Positions 51,372 through 58,780 of a DNA stretch of 64,000 bases are shown piece after piece. How positions within the stretch are numbered: the first letter of the stretch is position 1; every line of letters starts with the position of its first letter. The notes under the pieces are model-generated. The model was not told where the DNA came from. It worked only from the letters and a program-made list of their open reading frames with translations, and searched no databases. A program made the translations under genes and the position numbers. This DNA is from Flavobacterium sp. Leaf82 (GTDB lineage: Bacteria > Bacteroidota > Bacteroidia > Flavobacteriales > Flavobacteriaceae), in assembly GCF_001422725.1 (NCBI RefSeq), contig NZ_LMMA01000001.1, positions 374,691 to 438,690 of the forward strand. Reading direction: 5' to 3'.

Positions 51372-52472
51372 ATGTTAAAACAATTTTTTATCGTATGTTC
51401 CGGGGCAGATCGGGATTTACTCGAAGGCTGCTCAGAAGGCGAGCAAACCAAATATGTAGGTATTGGCGCCACCGTTTTTTTTACCGCAGTTATGGCTTTC
51501 CTTGCCAGTGCTTATGCACTTTTTACTGTTTTTGACTCTATTTATCCCGCTTTAATTTTTGGGTTTGTATGGAGTTTACTTATTTTTAACCTGGACCGAT
51601 TTATTGTTTCTACAATCAAAAAAAGAGATCGTTTTTTTGATGAATTTCTACAAGCAACGCCTCGTATTATGTTGGCGGTTATTATTGCAATTGTAATTTC
51701 GAAACCTTTAGAAATTAAAATTTTCGAAAAAGAAATCAATACCGTTTTATTGAAAGAGAAAAACGAAATGGAATTGGCGAATAAAAAGCAAGTTGGCAAT
51801 TATTTCAAATCAGATTTAGATAAAAATAAAGCAGAGATTGCCGCTTTAAAAGCTGATATCCTTAAGAAAGAAAAAGAAGTAAATGCTCTTTACTCAACTT
51901 ATATTACAGAAGCCGAAGGAACTACAGGAACTAAAAAACTGGGTAAAGGTCCGGTTTATAAAGAGAAACGCGAGAAACACGATGCATCTTTACAAGAATT
52001 GGCAACTTTAAAAACGACAAACGAAGCTAAAATCGCTGAAAAAGAAAAAGCAGGTCAAAAATTACAAGCCGATTTAGATAAAAAAGTAACACAAACCCAA
52101 CCTATTATCGAAGGATTTGATGGATTGATGGCGCGTATAAATGCATTAGATAAATTGCCTTGGCTGCCGTCATTTTTTATAATGTTGTTGTTTTTGGCAA
52201 TCGAAACTTCTCCAATTATTGCAAAACTATTGGCTCCAAAAGGGGAATTTGATTTCAAGCAGGAAGAAGCCGAAACTGCGATGAAGGCAACTTTAACCCA
52301 GAACAAATACCAACGTGAATTATTGGTGAAAACCAGTGCATCAATGCATGATAAAGTATATGCTGATATTGCCGAAGATAAAAATCTATACGATCTGCAA
52401 CGAAAGAAAGCAACAGAATTATTAGAACTTCAGGCACATAGTTTTGTAGAAAAACAAAAAGCGACTCTTTAA
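51372..52472 (+). CDS. DUF4407 membrane protein
   Basis: The 366-residue protein has three N-terminal membrane segments (YVGIGATVFFTAVMAFLASA, IYPALIFGFVWSLLIF, RIMLAVIIAIVISKP), a coiled-coil stretch (about 115-245) rich in K, E and A, and a fourth membrane segment (WLPSFFIMLLFLAIETSP). The C-terminus is again coiled. It matches DUF4407. The long coiled coil lies outside the membrane between helices 3 and 4. The function is unknown. A terminator follows. Confidence 0.9.
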   Translation: MLKQFFIVCSGADRDLLEGCSEGEQTKYVGIGATVFFTAVMAFLASAYALFTVFDSIYPALIFGFVWSLLIFNLDRFIVSTIKKRDRFFDEFLQATPRIMLAVIIAIVISKPLEIKIFEKEINTVLLKEKNEMELANKKQVGNYFKSDLDKNKAEIAALKADILKKEKEVNALYSTYITEAEGTTGTKKLGKGPVYKEKREKHDASLQELATLKTTNEAKIAEKEKAGQKLQADLDKKVTQTQPIIEGFDGLMARINALDKLPWLPSFFIMLLFLAIETSPIIAKLLAPKGEFDFKQEEAETAMKATLTQNKYQRELLVKTSASMHDKVYADIAEDKNLYDLQRKKATELLELQAHSFVEKQKATL

Positions 52473-52516
52473 GTCTTAAAGCACGAAGGTCGAAAGTCAA
52501 AAAGAATAGAAATGAG

Positions 52517-52553
52517 AAAGCCAGAAATAGAAAATTCTATTCTGGCTTTTTTT
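52517..52553. terminator. Bidirectional terminator
   Basis: AAAGCCAGAA and TTCTGGCTTT stem with inner TAGAA/TTCTA pairing and T-tract, between convergent DUF4407 and SHOCT genes. Confidence 0.85.
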
Positions 52554-52605
52554 ATTTTGTCATCGAAAACGTTAAGACTTTATGACTTTAGACTTTCAGA
52601 CTAAA

Positions 52606-53316
52606 TTACATATAACTCAATATTTCTTTTTTGTAAGCGTCATATTCGCCTTGCATGATTAATCCGTTATCAAGCAATTTTTTGTAGTTTTGTAATTTAT
52701 CAAAAAGTTCTTCTTTAGATAATTCACTTAATTTACGATCTCCTGTTGAAGGTTGAGCTTGTTGAATAGGTTCAAAAGTTTCGTAAGGAGTTGTAGCAGG
52801 TATAATTTCTGCATAATTCGTTACTTCTTCAGTTTCAACCTCTTCAACTTCTTCTTCAAAATCATCTTCTGGCTGAATAGTTTGAACTGGTTCTGCAACC
52901 GGAGTTTCAGCAACAATAGGATTTTTAATTAAATCTAATTGTTCTTTAGCATATGTATAAATTTTTCTTGCCTGCGTTTTCGGAATATAATCTATCGAAA
53001 TAGTAAGGTCAGTTGTAGTTCCAAAAGAAAATTCAGAACCCAAAATATTCTCTTTTACAAAAGTGCTCGTAATATCATCCCACGTATAATCTGTAAAATC
53101 CATTGAAAGACCTAAGTTTTTAGGTTTACAAATAATGATACGTTTGTTGGTTAAGATAATACTATCTGGAAAAACAGTAATTGCTGGTTTTTTTTGAACC
53201 GCGATATAACCAATTTCTTCGTTTTTCATCAATAAATCATTGAGTTTCGAAGTGATTTTTTCAATCGCTTTTGGATCTTGTTCTTCGTTCAGAAATTTTT
53301 TAAATTGTTCTTTCAT
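52606..53316 (-). CDS. PH-like and SHOCT domain protein
   Basis: The 236-residue cytoplasmic protein has a bacterial PH-like domain (about 35-130: VQKKPAITVFPDSIILTNKR, DFTDYTWDDITSTFVKE), an acidic, proline-rich linker (about 130-185) and a C-terminal SHOCT motif (KLSELSKEELFDKLQNYKKL, DNGLIMQGEYDAYKKEIL). SHOCT segments are thought to mediate oligomerisation. No partner is evident. It is the last gene of a minus-strand run of small genes. Confidence 0.85.
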   Translation of the reverse strand: MKEQFKKFLNEEQDPKAIEKITSKLNDLLMKNEEIGYIAVQKKPAITVFPDSIILTNKRIIICKPKNLGLSMDFTDYTWDDITSTFVKENILGSEFSFGTTTDLTISIDYIPKTQARKIYTYAKEQLDLIKNPIVAETPVAEPVQTIQPEDDFEEEVEEVETEEVTNYAEIIPATTPYETFEPIQQAQPSTGDRKLSELSKEELFDKLQNYKKLLDNGLIMQGEYDAYKKEILSYM

Positions 53317-53385
53317 GTTCTATAAGTTGCTAAGTTGCAAATTAATTGAGTTGTTCAGTTATATGATTTGTTGCAAATGTAATGC

Positions 53386-53757
53386 CTAATTTTCTAATTC
53401 AATAATTTCATTCTGAATTTTCTTTGTCAAACTTTTGAAAACCAATTCATACGAATGATCGATCAATTCTTTTACAAAAGCAGTCGATAAATTCCCGTTT
53501 AGTGCAATCGTATTCCAATGTACCTTACTCATATGAAACCCTGGTTTTATCTCATCATATTCTGCCCTTAGTTCCTGTGCGCGTTCCGGATCGCACTTTA
53601 AATTTACAGATGGTTCATTTTTCTCCCATTGAGATAAGGAAGATAATGCAAACATTTTTCCTCCAACTTTAAAAACCAATGTGTCTTCATCAAAAGGAAA
53701 ATGTTCGCTAACGCCTTTTTTCGAAAGACAATATTCGTAATACGTTTCTAGATTCAT
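53386..53757 (-). CDS. MmcQ/YjbR-family protein
   Basis: The 123-residue protein matches the MmcQ/YjbR family: YYEYCLSKKGVSEHFPFDED, VFKVGGKMFALSSLSQW, VNLKCDPERAQELRAEYDEI, HWNTIALNG and a C-terminal helix pair (VKELIDHSYELVFKSLTKK). Its fold resembles CyaY-like DNA-binding proteins; the role is unknown. It lies 8 bp after the DUF4260 gene and is likely part of that operon. Confidence 0.92.
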   Translation of the reverse strand: MNLETYYEYCLSKKGVSEHFPFDEDTLVFKVGGKMFALSSLSQWEKNEPSVNLKCDPERAQELRAEYDEIKPGFHMSKVHWNTIALNGNLSTAFVKELIDHSYELVFKSLTKKIQNEIIELEN

Positions 53758-53765
53758 ATCATTTT

Positions 53766-54116
53766 CTATTTACCAATTTCGCCTAAATGAGTATACTTAA
53801 AACCTTTTTCATATTTTAAACCGTAGCCAAAAATCCGATCCATTGCCGAATGTGAAAATAAAATAATTCCGGCTAATTGTATACTTTCAATACTTAAATA
53901 ACATCCTAAAGCATAAATTAAAAGTGCAATTGCTTTATGATGAAATACGTTATAAAAAAATGCACCGCTTTTATTTCCAAATAAATATCCCAACATTGAG
54001 AAATCCGGTGCCAAAATTAAAAGAGGACACCACCACCAATCAAAATTTAAACGATTGAATAAATAGATTCCCAAAATGAATAAGCTTAATTCTTCGAGTT
54101 TAATAATTGTTTTCAT
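53766..54116 (-). CDS. DUF4260 membrane protein
   Basis: The 116-residue protein has three or four hydrophobic segments and conserved polar residues (WWWCPLLILAPDFSMLGYLF, FYNVFHHKAIALLIYALG, ILFSHSAMDRIFGYGLKYE). The histidines and aspartates at membrane borders could form an active or metal site, but nothing is known to me. Its start shares one base with the stop of the acetyltransferase gene, so translation is coupled. Confidence 0.88.
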   Translation of the reverse strand: MKTIIKLEELSLFILGIYLFNRLNFDWWWCPLLILAPDFSMLGYLFGNKSGAFFYNVFHHKAIALLIYALGCYLSIESIQLAGIILFSHSAMDRIFGYGLKYEKGFKYTHLGEIGK

Positions 54117-54514
54117 TATAGTTTTTTCTCCATTAATTTTTCAGGATGTTCTAATGCTGTAAAACCAAATTTACGATATAAAAAATGAGCATCAGTTGTA
54201 GCTAATCTCCATATTTGAATATTTTTGAGAATGGGTTCGTTCATCATATTTTCAATTAAAATAGATGAATATCCTTTTCCGCGATGTTCTTCTGTGATAA
54301 AAACATCCATCACGTAACCAAAAACGACATAATCGGTAATTACTCTTGCAAACCCAATTTGTTTGTCGTTCAGGTAAATTCCAAAACAAACAGAAGCGTC
54401 AATTGTAGTCTGAACTTCTTCAATAGTTCTTCCTGCAGCCCAATAAATATCTTTTAAAAAGTTTTGTATAAACGGAATGTCAAGTTTAGTTTTATCAGTC
54501 GAAACATTAATCAT
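54116..54514 (-). CDS. GNAT-family N-acetyltransferase
   Basis: The 132-residue protein has the GNAT fold signatures: VCFGIYLNDKQIGFARVITD, VFGYVMDVFITEEHRGKGYS with the acetyl-CoA pyrophosphate loop RGKGYSS, and a C-terminal LYRKFGFTALEHPE. Substrate unknown. It is the first gene of a compact minus-strand group with the DUF4260 and MmcQ genes. Confidence 0.92.
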   Translation of the reverse strand: MINVSTDKTKLDIPFIQNFLKDIYWAAGRTIEEVQTTIDASVCFGIYLNDKQIGFARVITDYVVFGYVMDVFITEEHRGKGYSSILIENMMNEPILKNIQIWRLATTDAHFLYRKFGFTALEHPEKLMEKKL

Positions 54515-54555
54515 AGTATTCAGTCTCAGTTTTAAGTATTCAGTAAATCTAAAAT

Positions 54556-55347
54556 CTACCCTCTAAAATCTACAATTTTGTATAATATTGGTTTACTAGG
54601 GCTTGCATCATTTTCAAACGAAGCGATTTGAAGATTTAGTATATATTCACCATCTTCGATTTCAGCTGGAGCATAAATCATTTCGGTAATTGTAGCGTTT
54701 AATCTTGCATCAGGATTTAGATTTAAAGTGTCTTTCACATTCCAAAATGCTTTGTGTGCTAATAATTTCCCTTCATCATGTTCTTTGTCAACACTTGGCA
54801 AATCGATTAATAAATGTTGAATTTCGCTTTCGCGGATGAAAACCGCAGCTTCTTCAGATAAATAAGGTGGATTTGTATTCGAGTATTTTCTTGATTTTTT
54901 GTCTTTTTGATTTGGAAGTGTTCTAATAATTAAAGCTTCAATTGTCTTGCTGAGCGAAGTCGAAGCGTTTGTCACACTGAGCGAAGTCGAAATGCTTTCT
55001 TTCGTAATCACCAAATCATCACCAATTTTTTCAGGCTCAACCGTAATTAGTTTCGCGTAAAAGAAAAACTGTTTCAAAGATTGGTTGATACTATAAAAAT
55101 CGTTCGTAATATGTCCCAAACATTCCGTGTGAGTTCCATGCCCATGCGGATTGAAGAAAATATTGTTGAAATTAGTCGATGATTTTCCTTCTGAAACTTT
55201 CCCGATCCAATCGCCAAAAACTACCGGTTCAATAACTGGTTTTTCGATATACCAGGCAATCGGGTTTTCGTCTGTATTCGTTAACGGAATCGAGATATCA
55301 ATTGGTTTTGATAAGTCTATTTCGAAGTTGTTTATTTTTGCTTTCAT
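54556..55347 (-). CDS. Cyclase-family protein (kynurenine formamidase-like) with repeat-derived insert
   Basis: The 263-residue protein resembles the metal-dependent cyclase/formamidase family: IDLSKPIDISIPLTNTDENP, the histidine-rich motif PHGHGTHTECLGHI (about 67-80; HGTHTE where HGTHxD is common), and LLIDLPSVDKEHDEGKLLAH. Residues about 118-133 (SISTSLSVTNASTSLS) are encoded by two tandem copies of the dispersed intergenic word CTGAGCGAAGTCGAAG, in frame. The insert lies between strands, so the enzyme may still fold. The reaction is unproven. Confidence 0.85.
   Translation of the reverse strand: MKAKINNFEIDLSKPIDISIPLTNTDENPIAWYIEKPVIEPVVFGDWIGKVSEGKSSTNFNNIFFNPHGHGTHTECLGHITNDFYSINQSLKQFFFYAKLITVEPEKIGDDLVITKESISTSLSVTNASTSLSKTIEALIIRTLPNQKDKKSRKYSNTNPPYLSEEAAVFIRESEIQHLLIDLPSVDKEHDEGKLLAHKAFWNVKDTLNLNPDARLNATITEMIYAPAEIEDGEYILNLQIASFENDASPSKPILYKIVDFRG
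54950..54992. repeat. Two repeat words inside the cyclase gene
   Basis: CTGAGCGAAGTCGAAG at 54950-54965 and the same word with one change in its last base at 54977-54992, in direct orientation, 11 bp apart, within the cyclase reading frame. Confidence 0.9.
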
Positions 55348-55350
55348 TTT

Positions 55351-55380
55351 ACCGCAAGGTTCGCTAAGGTTTACGCAAAG
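55351..55380. repeat. Left 30-bp inverted repeat of the GxxExxY unit
   Basis: Perfect inverted match to 55903-55932; begins ACCGCAAGGTTCGCTAAGG. It starts 3 bp before the cyclase ATG on the minus strand. Confidence 0.92.
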
Positions 55381-55434
55381 ACCGCAAAGTTTTTTGCTTA
55401 AAATTATTGCGTTTTTAATTTTTATTCATGAATA

Positions 55435-55812
55435 CTAAAGATTATTTACAACTCTACGTATTCCATTTTTTATTAAAACTACATTAAAGTTTATTAATAA
55501 ACCTAATTTACAATTTGTTAATTTTAAATAGGTCAATAGTTGAGCGAAATGAATTTCATTTAAAGCATCGACGGACTTTATTTCCAAAATTAATTTATTT
55601 TCAATTATTATATCTAGTCGATAACCAATATCAAGTTTTACTTTTTCATAAATTAAAGGTAAAGACTTTTGTTTTTCAATTTCTAAACCAGTATTTTTTA
55701 ATTCATAAAAGAGACATTCTTCATAAGCACTTTCCAAAAGTCCGGGACCTAAAGTTTGATGAACTTTTAAAGCACAATTAAATACAATTCTTGATAATTC
55801 ATTTTCTGACAT
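55435..55812 (-). CDS. GxxExxY-family protein
   Basis: The 125-residue protein shows the family signature in HQTLGPGLLESAYEECLFYE, followed by PLIYEKVKLDIGYRLDIIIE and KLILEIKSVDALNEIHFAQL. The D/E...ExK pattern (YRLDIIIENKLILEIKS) recalls PD-(D/E)XK nuclease cores. GxxExxY genes are widespread in Bacteroidota and occur in scattered positions. Here the gene, with short flanks, is enclosed by perfect 30-bp inverted repeats, as if it were a cassette placed between the cyclase gene and hemW. Confidence 0.92.
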   Translation of the reverse strand: MSENELSRIVFNCALKVHQTLGPGLLESAYEECLFYELKNTGLEIEKQKSLPLIYEKVKLDIGYRLDIIIENKLILEIKSVDALNEIHFAQLLTYLKLTNCKLGLLINFNVVLIKNGIRRVVNNL

Positions 55813-55902
55813 GAGTTTTAATTATAAATATTAAAACTCAAATGTAATATTTAAAAGCAAATTACATAATTTTATTCTTACAAAAAAAAACAGAATTGCG
55901 AC

Positions 55903-55932
55903 CTTTGCGTAAACCTTAGCGAACCTTGCGGT
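55903..55932. repeat. Right 30-bp inverted repeat of the GxxExxY unit
   Basis: Perfect inverted match to 55351-55380; ends CTTAGCGAACCTTGCGGT. It lies 8 bp from the hemW stop codon. Confidence 0.92.
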
Positions 55933-55940
55933 TAAACTTT

Positions 55941-57074
55941 TTACTCCGCATTTAGATAAAATAAGTCTGAAGCAATTCCATCTGTCAAAAATTTTCCTTT
56001 GGCCGTAGGTTTAATAATATTATTTTCGATTGAAAGTAAACCATCATTCAAAAATTTCTGAGATTGTTTTTTCAGGTAATTTAAATATTCCAAACCAAAT
56101 TCAGTTTCAATTCTTTCTAGCGAAACACCCCAAATCGTTCGCAATCCCGTCATAATATATTCGTTATAACGATCACAAATAGTTAGGATTTCTGTTTCTA
56201 TAGGAAGTTCATCATTTTGAATTGCTTTTATATAAAGCGAATTATTGGCAATATTCCAGCCTCTTTTTTCTCCATCGTAACTATGTGCGGAAGGACCAAT
56301 CCCGATATATTTTTTCCCCAACCAATAAGCCGAATTATTTTTAGAAAAGTAATTCTCTTTCCCGAAATTCGATAATTCATAATGAATAAAGCCATTTTTT
56401 TGAAGCGTTTCGACCAGGATCATAAAATGATTCGAAGCAACTTCGTCTTGTGGTTCAGGAATTTTTCCGGTATCGATTAATTTTTTTAAAGCTGTTTTTG
56501 GTTCAACCGTTAAAGCATAACTTGAAATATGCGGAATACCAAAACTCAACGCCGTTTCAATATTTTGTTTCCACATTTCATCAGTTAAACCCGGAATTCC
56601 GTAAATTAAATCGAGTGAAATATTATCAAAGTATTTAGTTGCTTCTCTCAAGCAATTTATAGCTTCTGCCGAATTATGAGCGCGATTCATCATCTTCAAA
56701 TCTTCTTCATAAAAAGACTGAATCCCTATGCTTAAACGATTTATAGGACTTTTAGATAATTCAATAATTCGTTCTGTAGATAAATCATCCGGATTCGCTT
56801 CCAGAGTAATTTCCGGATTATCTGCAACGTTATAATTATCGTATACTGTATTTATTAGAAAATTTATTTCGTCAGTAGTTAAAACAGAAGGTGTTCCGCC
56901 ACCAAAATAAATGGTTTCTATAATTTCAGTTGAAAACTCATTCTTGCGCATGACAATTTCTTTGGCTAAAGCCAAAACCATATCATCTTTCTTTTTCATC
57001 GAAGTAGAAAAATGAAAGTCGCAATAATGGCAAGCCTGCTTGCAAAATGGAATATGAATGTAGATACCGCTCAT
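55941..57074 (-). CDS. hemW: HemW-like radical SAM protein
   Basis: The 377-residue protein opens with IYIHIPFCKQACHYCDFHFS, which holds the radical SAM cysteines C11, C15 and C18 (CxxxCxxC). Further motifs: TIYFGGGTPSVLT, EANPDDLSTERI, INRLSIGIQSF, and the HemW-type C-terminus. It was long annotated as oxygen-independent coproporphyrinogen oxidase; HemW is better known as a haem-binding/haem-handling protein. It is close to ruvC on the same strand. Confidence 0.94.
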   Translation of the reverse strand: MSGIYIHIPFCKQACHYCDFHFSTSMKKKDDMVLALAKEIVMRKNEFSTEIIETIYFGGGTPSVLTTDEINFLINTVYDNYNVADNPEITLEANPDDLSTERIIELSKSPINRLSIGIQSFYEEDLKMMNRAHNSAEAINCLREATKYFDNISLDLIYGIPGLTDEMWKQNIETALSFGIPHISSYALTVEPKTALKKLIDTGKIPEPQDEVASNHFMILVETLQKNGFIHYELSNFGKENYFSKNNSAYWLGKKYIGIGPSAHSYDGEKRGWNIANNSLYIKAIQNDELPIETEILTICDRYNEYIMTGLRTIWGVSLERIETEFGLEYLNYLKKQSQKFLNDGLLSIENNIIKPTAKGKFLTDGIASDLFYLNAE

Positions 57075-57091
57075 TTTTAATTAGATAATTA

Positions 57092-57163
57092 GAGAATGTG
57101 TCAATTAGATAATTTATTCGTCGTCTACAGAATTATCTAATTTTCTAATTGACACATTTTCTC
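57092..57163. repeat. Inverted repeat between hemW and ruvC
   Basis: GAGAATGTGTCAATTAGA and TCTAATTGACACATTTTCTC are inverted copies with a 2-nt indel, further paired by tagataatt/aattatcta. It overlaps the ruvC stop codon. Confidence 0.8.
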
Positions 57164-57716
57164 ATTTACGGATTTTGTCTTCGTTTTGTTTTACAAAAGC
57201 ATCCCAACCCGTATAACTTTTCCCGGCAACGATTTTTCCGGAATTAAAGAAATGACAAACTGCTGCTGCCAAACCATCTGTTGAATCCAGATTTTTAGGT
57301 AATTCTTTCAAGCCTAAAAGTTGTTGTAACATTTTAGCAACTTGTTCTTTACTGGCATTTCCGTTTCCGGTAATCGCCATTTTTATCTTTTTTGGCTCGT
57401 ATTCCGTAATTGGGATATCTCTGGAAAGTCCCGCCGCCATTGCAACGCCTTGTGCGCGACCTAATTTTAGCATAGACTGTACGTTCTTACCAAAGAAAGG
57501 AGCTTCGATTGCTATTTCGTCTGGATGGTGCGTTTCTATTAATTCGATAGTTCGCTCAAAAATGATTTTTAGTTTTTGGTAATGATTGTCATATTTAGAG
57601 AGTTGCAATTCATTTAATTGCAAAAACTCCATTTTTTTATTAATGACTTTTATCAATCCAAAACCCATAATTGTGGTTCCGGGGTCAATACCTAATATGA
57701 TGCGTTCTTTTGTCAA
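57162..57716 (-). CDS. ruvC: Holliday junction resolvase RuvC
   Basis: The 184-residue protein has the RuvC nuclease fold with acidic catalytic residues in [14 protein letters not shown] (D11), [20 protein letters not shown] (glutamate), and [12 protein letters not shown] (final acidic pair). It cuts Holliday junctions during homologous recombination with RuvAB, which are not in this window. An inverted repeat overlaps its stop codon. Confidence 0.96.
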   Translation of the reverse strand: MTKERIILGIDPGTTIMGFGLIKVINKKMEFLQLNELQLSKYDNHYQKLKIIFERTIELIETHHPDEIAIEAPFFGKNVQSMLKLGRAQGVAMAAGLSRDIPITEYEPKKIKMAITGNGNASKEQVAKMLQQLLGLKELPKNLDSTDGLAAAVCHFFNSGKIVAGKSYTGWDAFVKQNEDKIRK

Positions 57717-57802
57717 GTGATTTTTTGTTTCAGGTTTCAGGCTTCAAGTTTTTTGAAGCACGAAACTATTCATTTTCTAATTTTCAAATTGGTACATTTT
57801 CA

Positions 57803-57831
57803 TTGCCACACTGTCAAATTGATTACTTTTG
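57803..57831 (+). promoter_or_regulatory. Promoter of the flippase-like gene, leaderless arrangement
   Basis: TTG (57803-57805), 18-bp spacer, TACTTTTG (57824-57831). The ATG is at 57836, so transcription should begin at or next to the start codon. Confidence 0.65.
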
Positions 57832-57835
57832 CGAC

Positions 57836-58780
57836 ATGATTTCAATTCCTCACAAAGCTAAACAATTCCTTGTTCTTCTGGTCAAACTTTTGATTGTAGG
57901 TGGTGCATTTTATTTTATTTATAATCAGTTAGCGAATAATGACAAACTCGATTGGCAAAAGTTTATTACGCTGTTTCGCAAAAATCAATCGGTTTTAGGA
58001 ATTGGGTTTATATTGCTTTTAAGTGTTTTGAATCGTTATTTCGAGATTTTGAAATGGAAGAATCTAGCCAAAGTTATTCATGAAATTTCATTGGGAGAAG
58101 CAACGAAACAAGTTCTTGCGGCACTTACGGCAGGAATTTTTACGCCAAACGGAGTAGGGGAATATGCGGGAAAAGCATTGTATTACCAAAAATCAGAAGC
58201 TAAAAAAGTAGTCTTCCTGAACTTGATCTGTAACGGAATCCAAATGATTTTAACGGTTATTTTCGGGATTTTCGGGATGCTTTATTTTAATACAAAATAT
58301 GAAGTACTTACAACCCAAACGATCGCTGTTTTGTTTGGAATTTTTATATTGCTTTTTGTTGTTTTATTTTCGGTCAAGAAAATAAAAATCAAAGGATATT
58401 CACTCGAAAAATTAGTTCATAAAATCAATGAAATTCCGAAACCAATTCATCGTAAAAATATTCTTTTAGGAGTTTTGCGTTATTTGGTTTTCTCGCACCA
58501 ATACTATTTTTTGTTTTTAGCTTTTGATGTCGATTTACCTTATTTTACTTTAATTGCTACAATTGCTGCAGTTTACTTTTTAGCATCTTCATTGCCTACT
58601 TTTCAGTTTTTAGATTTTGCCGTAAAAGGAAGTGTAGCCATTTATTTCTTCGGAAAGTTGGGTGTAAATGAATGGATTGTTGTTTTTATCAGTACTTTGA
58701 TGTGGTTTCTTAATGTAGTATTACCCGTAATTATGGGAGCTTATTATGTGTTGAATTTTAAAACGAAAACGAAAGAATGA
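57836..58780 (+). CDS. Lysylphosphatidylglycerol synthase-like / UPF0104 membrane protein
   Basis: From the ATG at 57836 the protein has 314 residues and about eight membrane segments. Conserved stretches: ISLGEATKQVLAALTAGIFT followed by PNGVGEYAGKALYYQ, and the late helices around LASSLPTFQFLDFAVKGSVA. It resembles the membrane half of MprF and related lipid flippases. The frame is open further upstream into ruvC, but the promoter at 57803-57831 sets the start. Its stop overlaps the glycosyltransferase start by 4 bp, so the two probably act in one glycolipid or polymer pathway. Confidence 0.88.
   Translation: MISIPHKAKQFLVLLVKLLIVGGAFYFIYNQLANNDKLDWQKFITLFRKNQSVLGIGFILLLSVLNRYFEILKWKNLAKVIHEISLGEATKQVLAALTAGIFTPNGVGEYAGKALYYQKSEAKKVVFLNLICNGIQMILTVIFGIFGMLYFNTKYEVLTTQTIAVLFGIFILLFVVLFSVKKIKIKGYSLEKLVHKINEIPKPIHRKNILLGVLRYLVFSHQYYFLFLAFDVDLPYFTLIATIAAVYFLASSLPTFQFLDFAVKGSVAIYFFGKLGVNEWIVVFISTLMWFLNVVLPVIMGAYYVLNFKTKTKE

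Noticed and set aside
57710..57835. Upstream extension of the flippase-like gene into ruvC
   Set aside because: It overlaps the ruvC start, contains a dispersed repeat word, and lies before a good promoter at 57803-57831.
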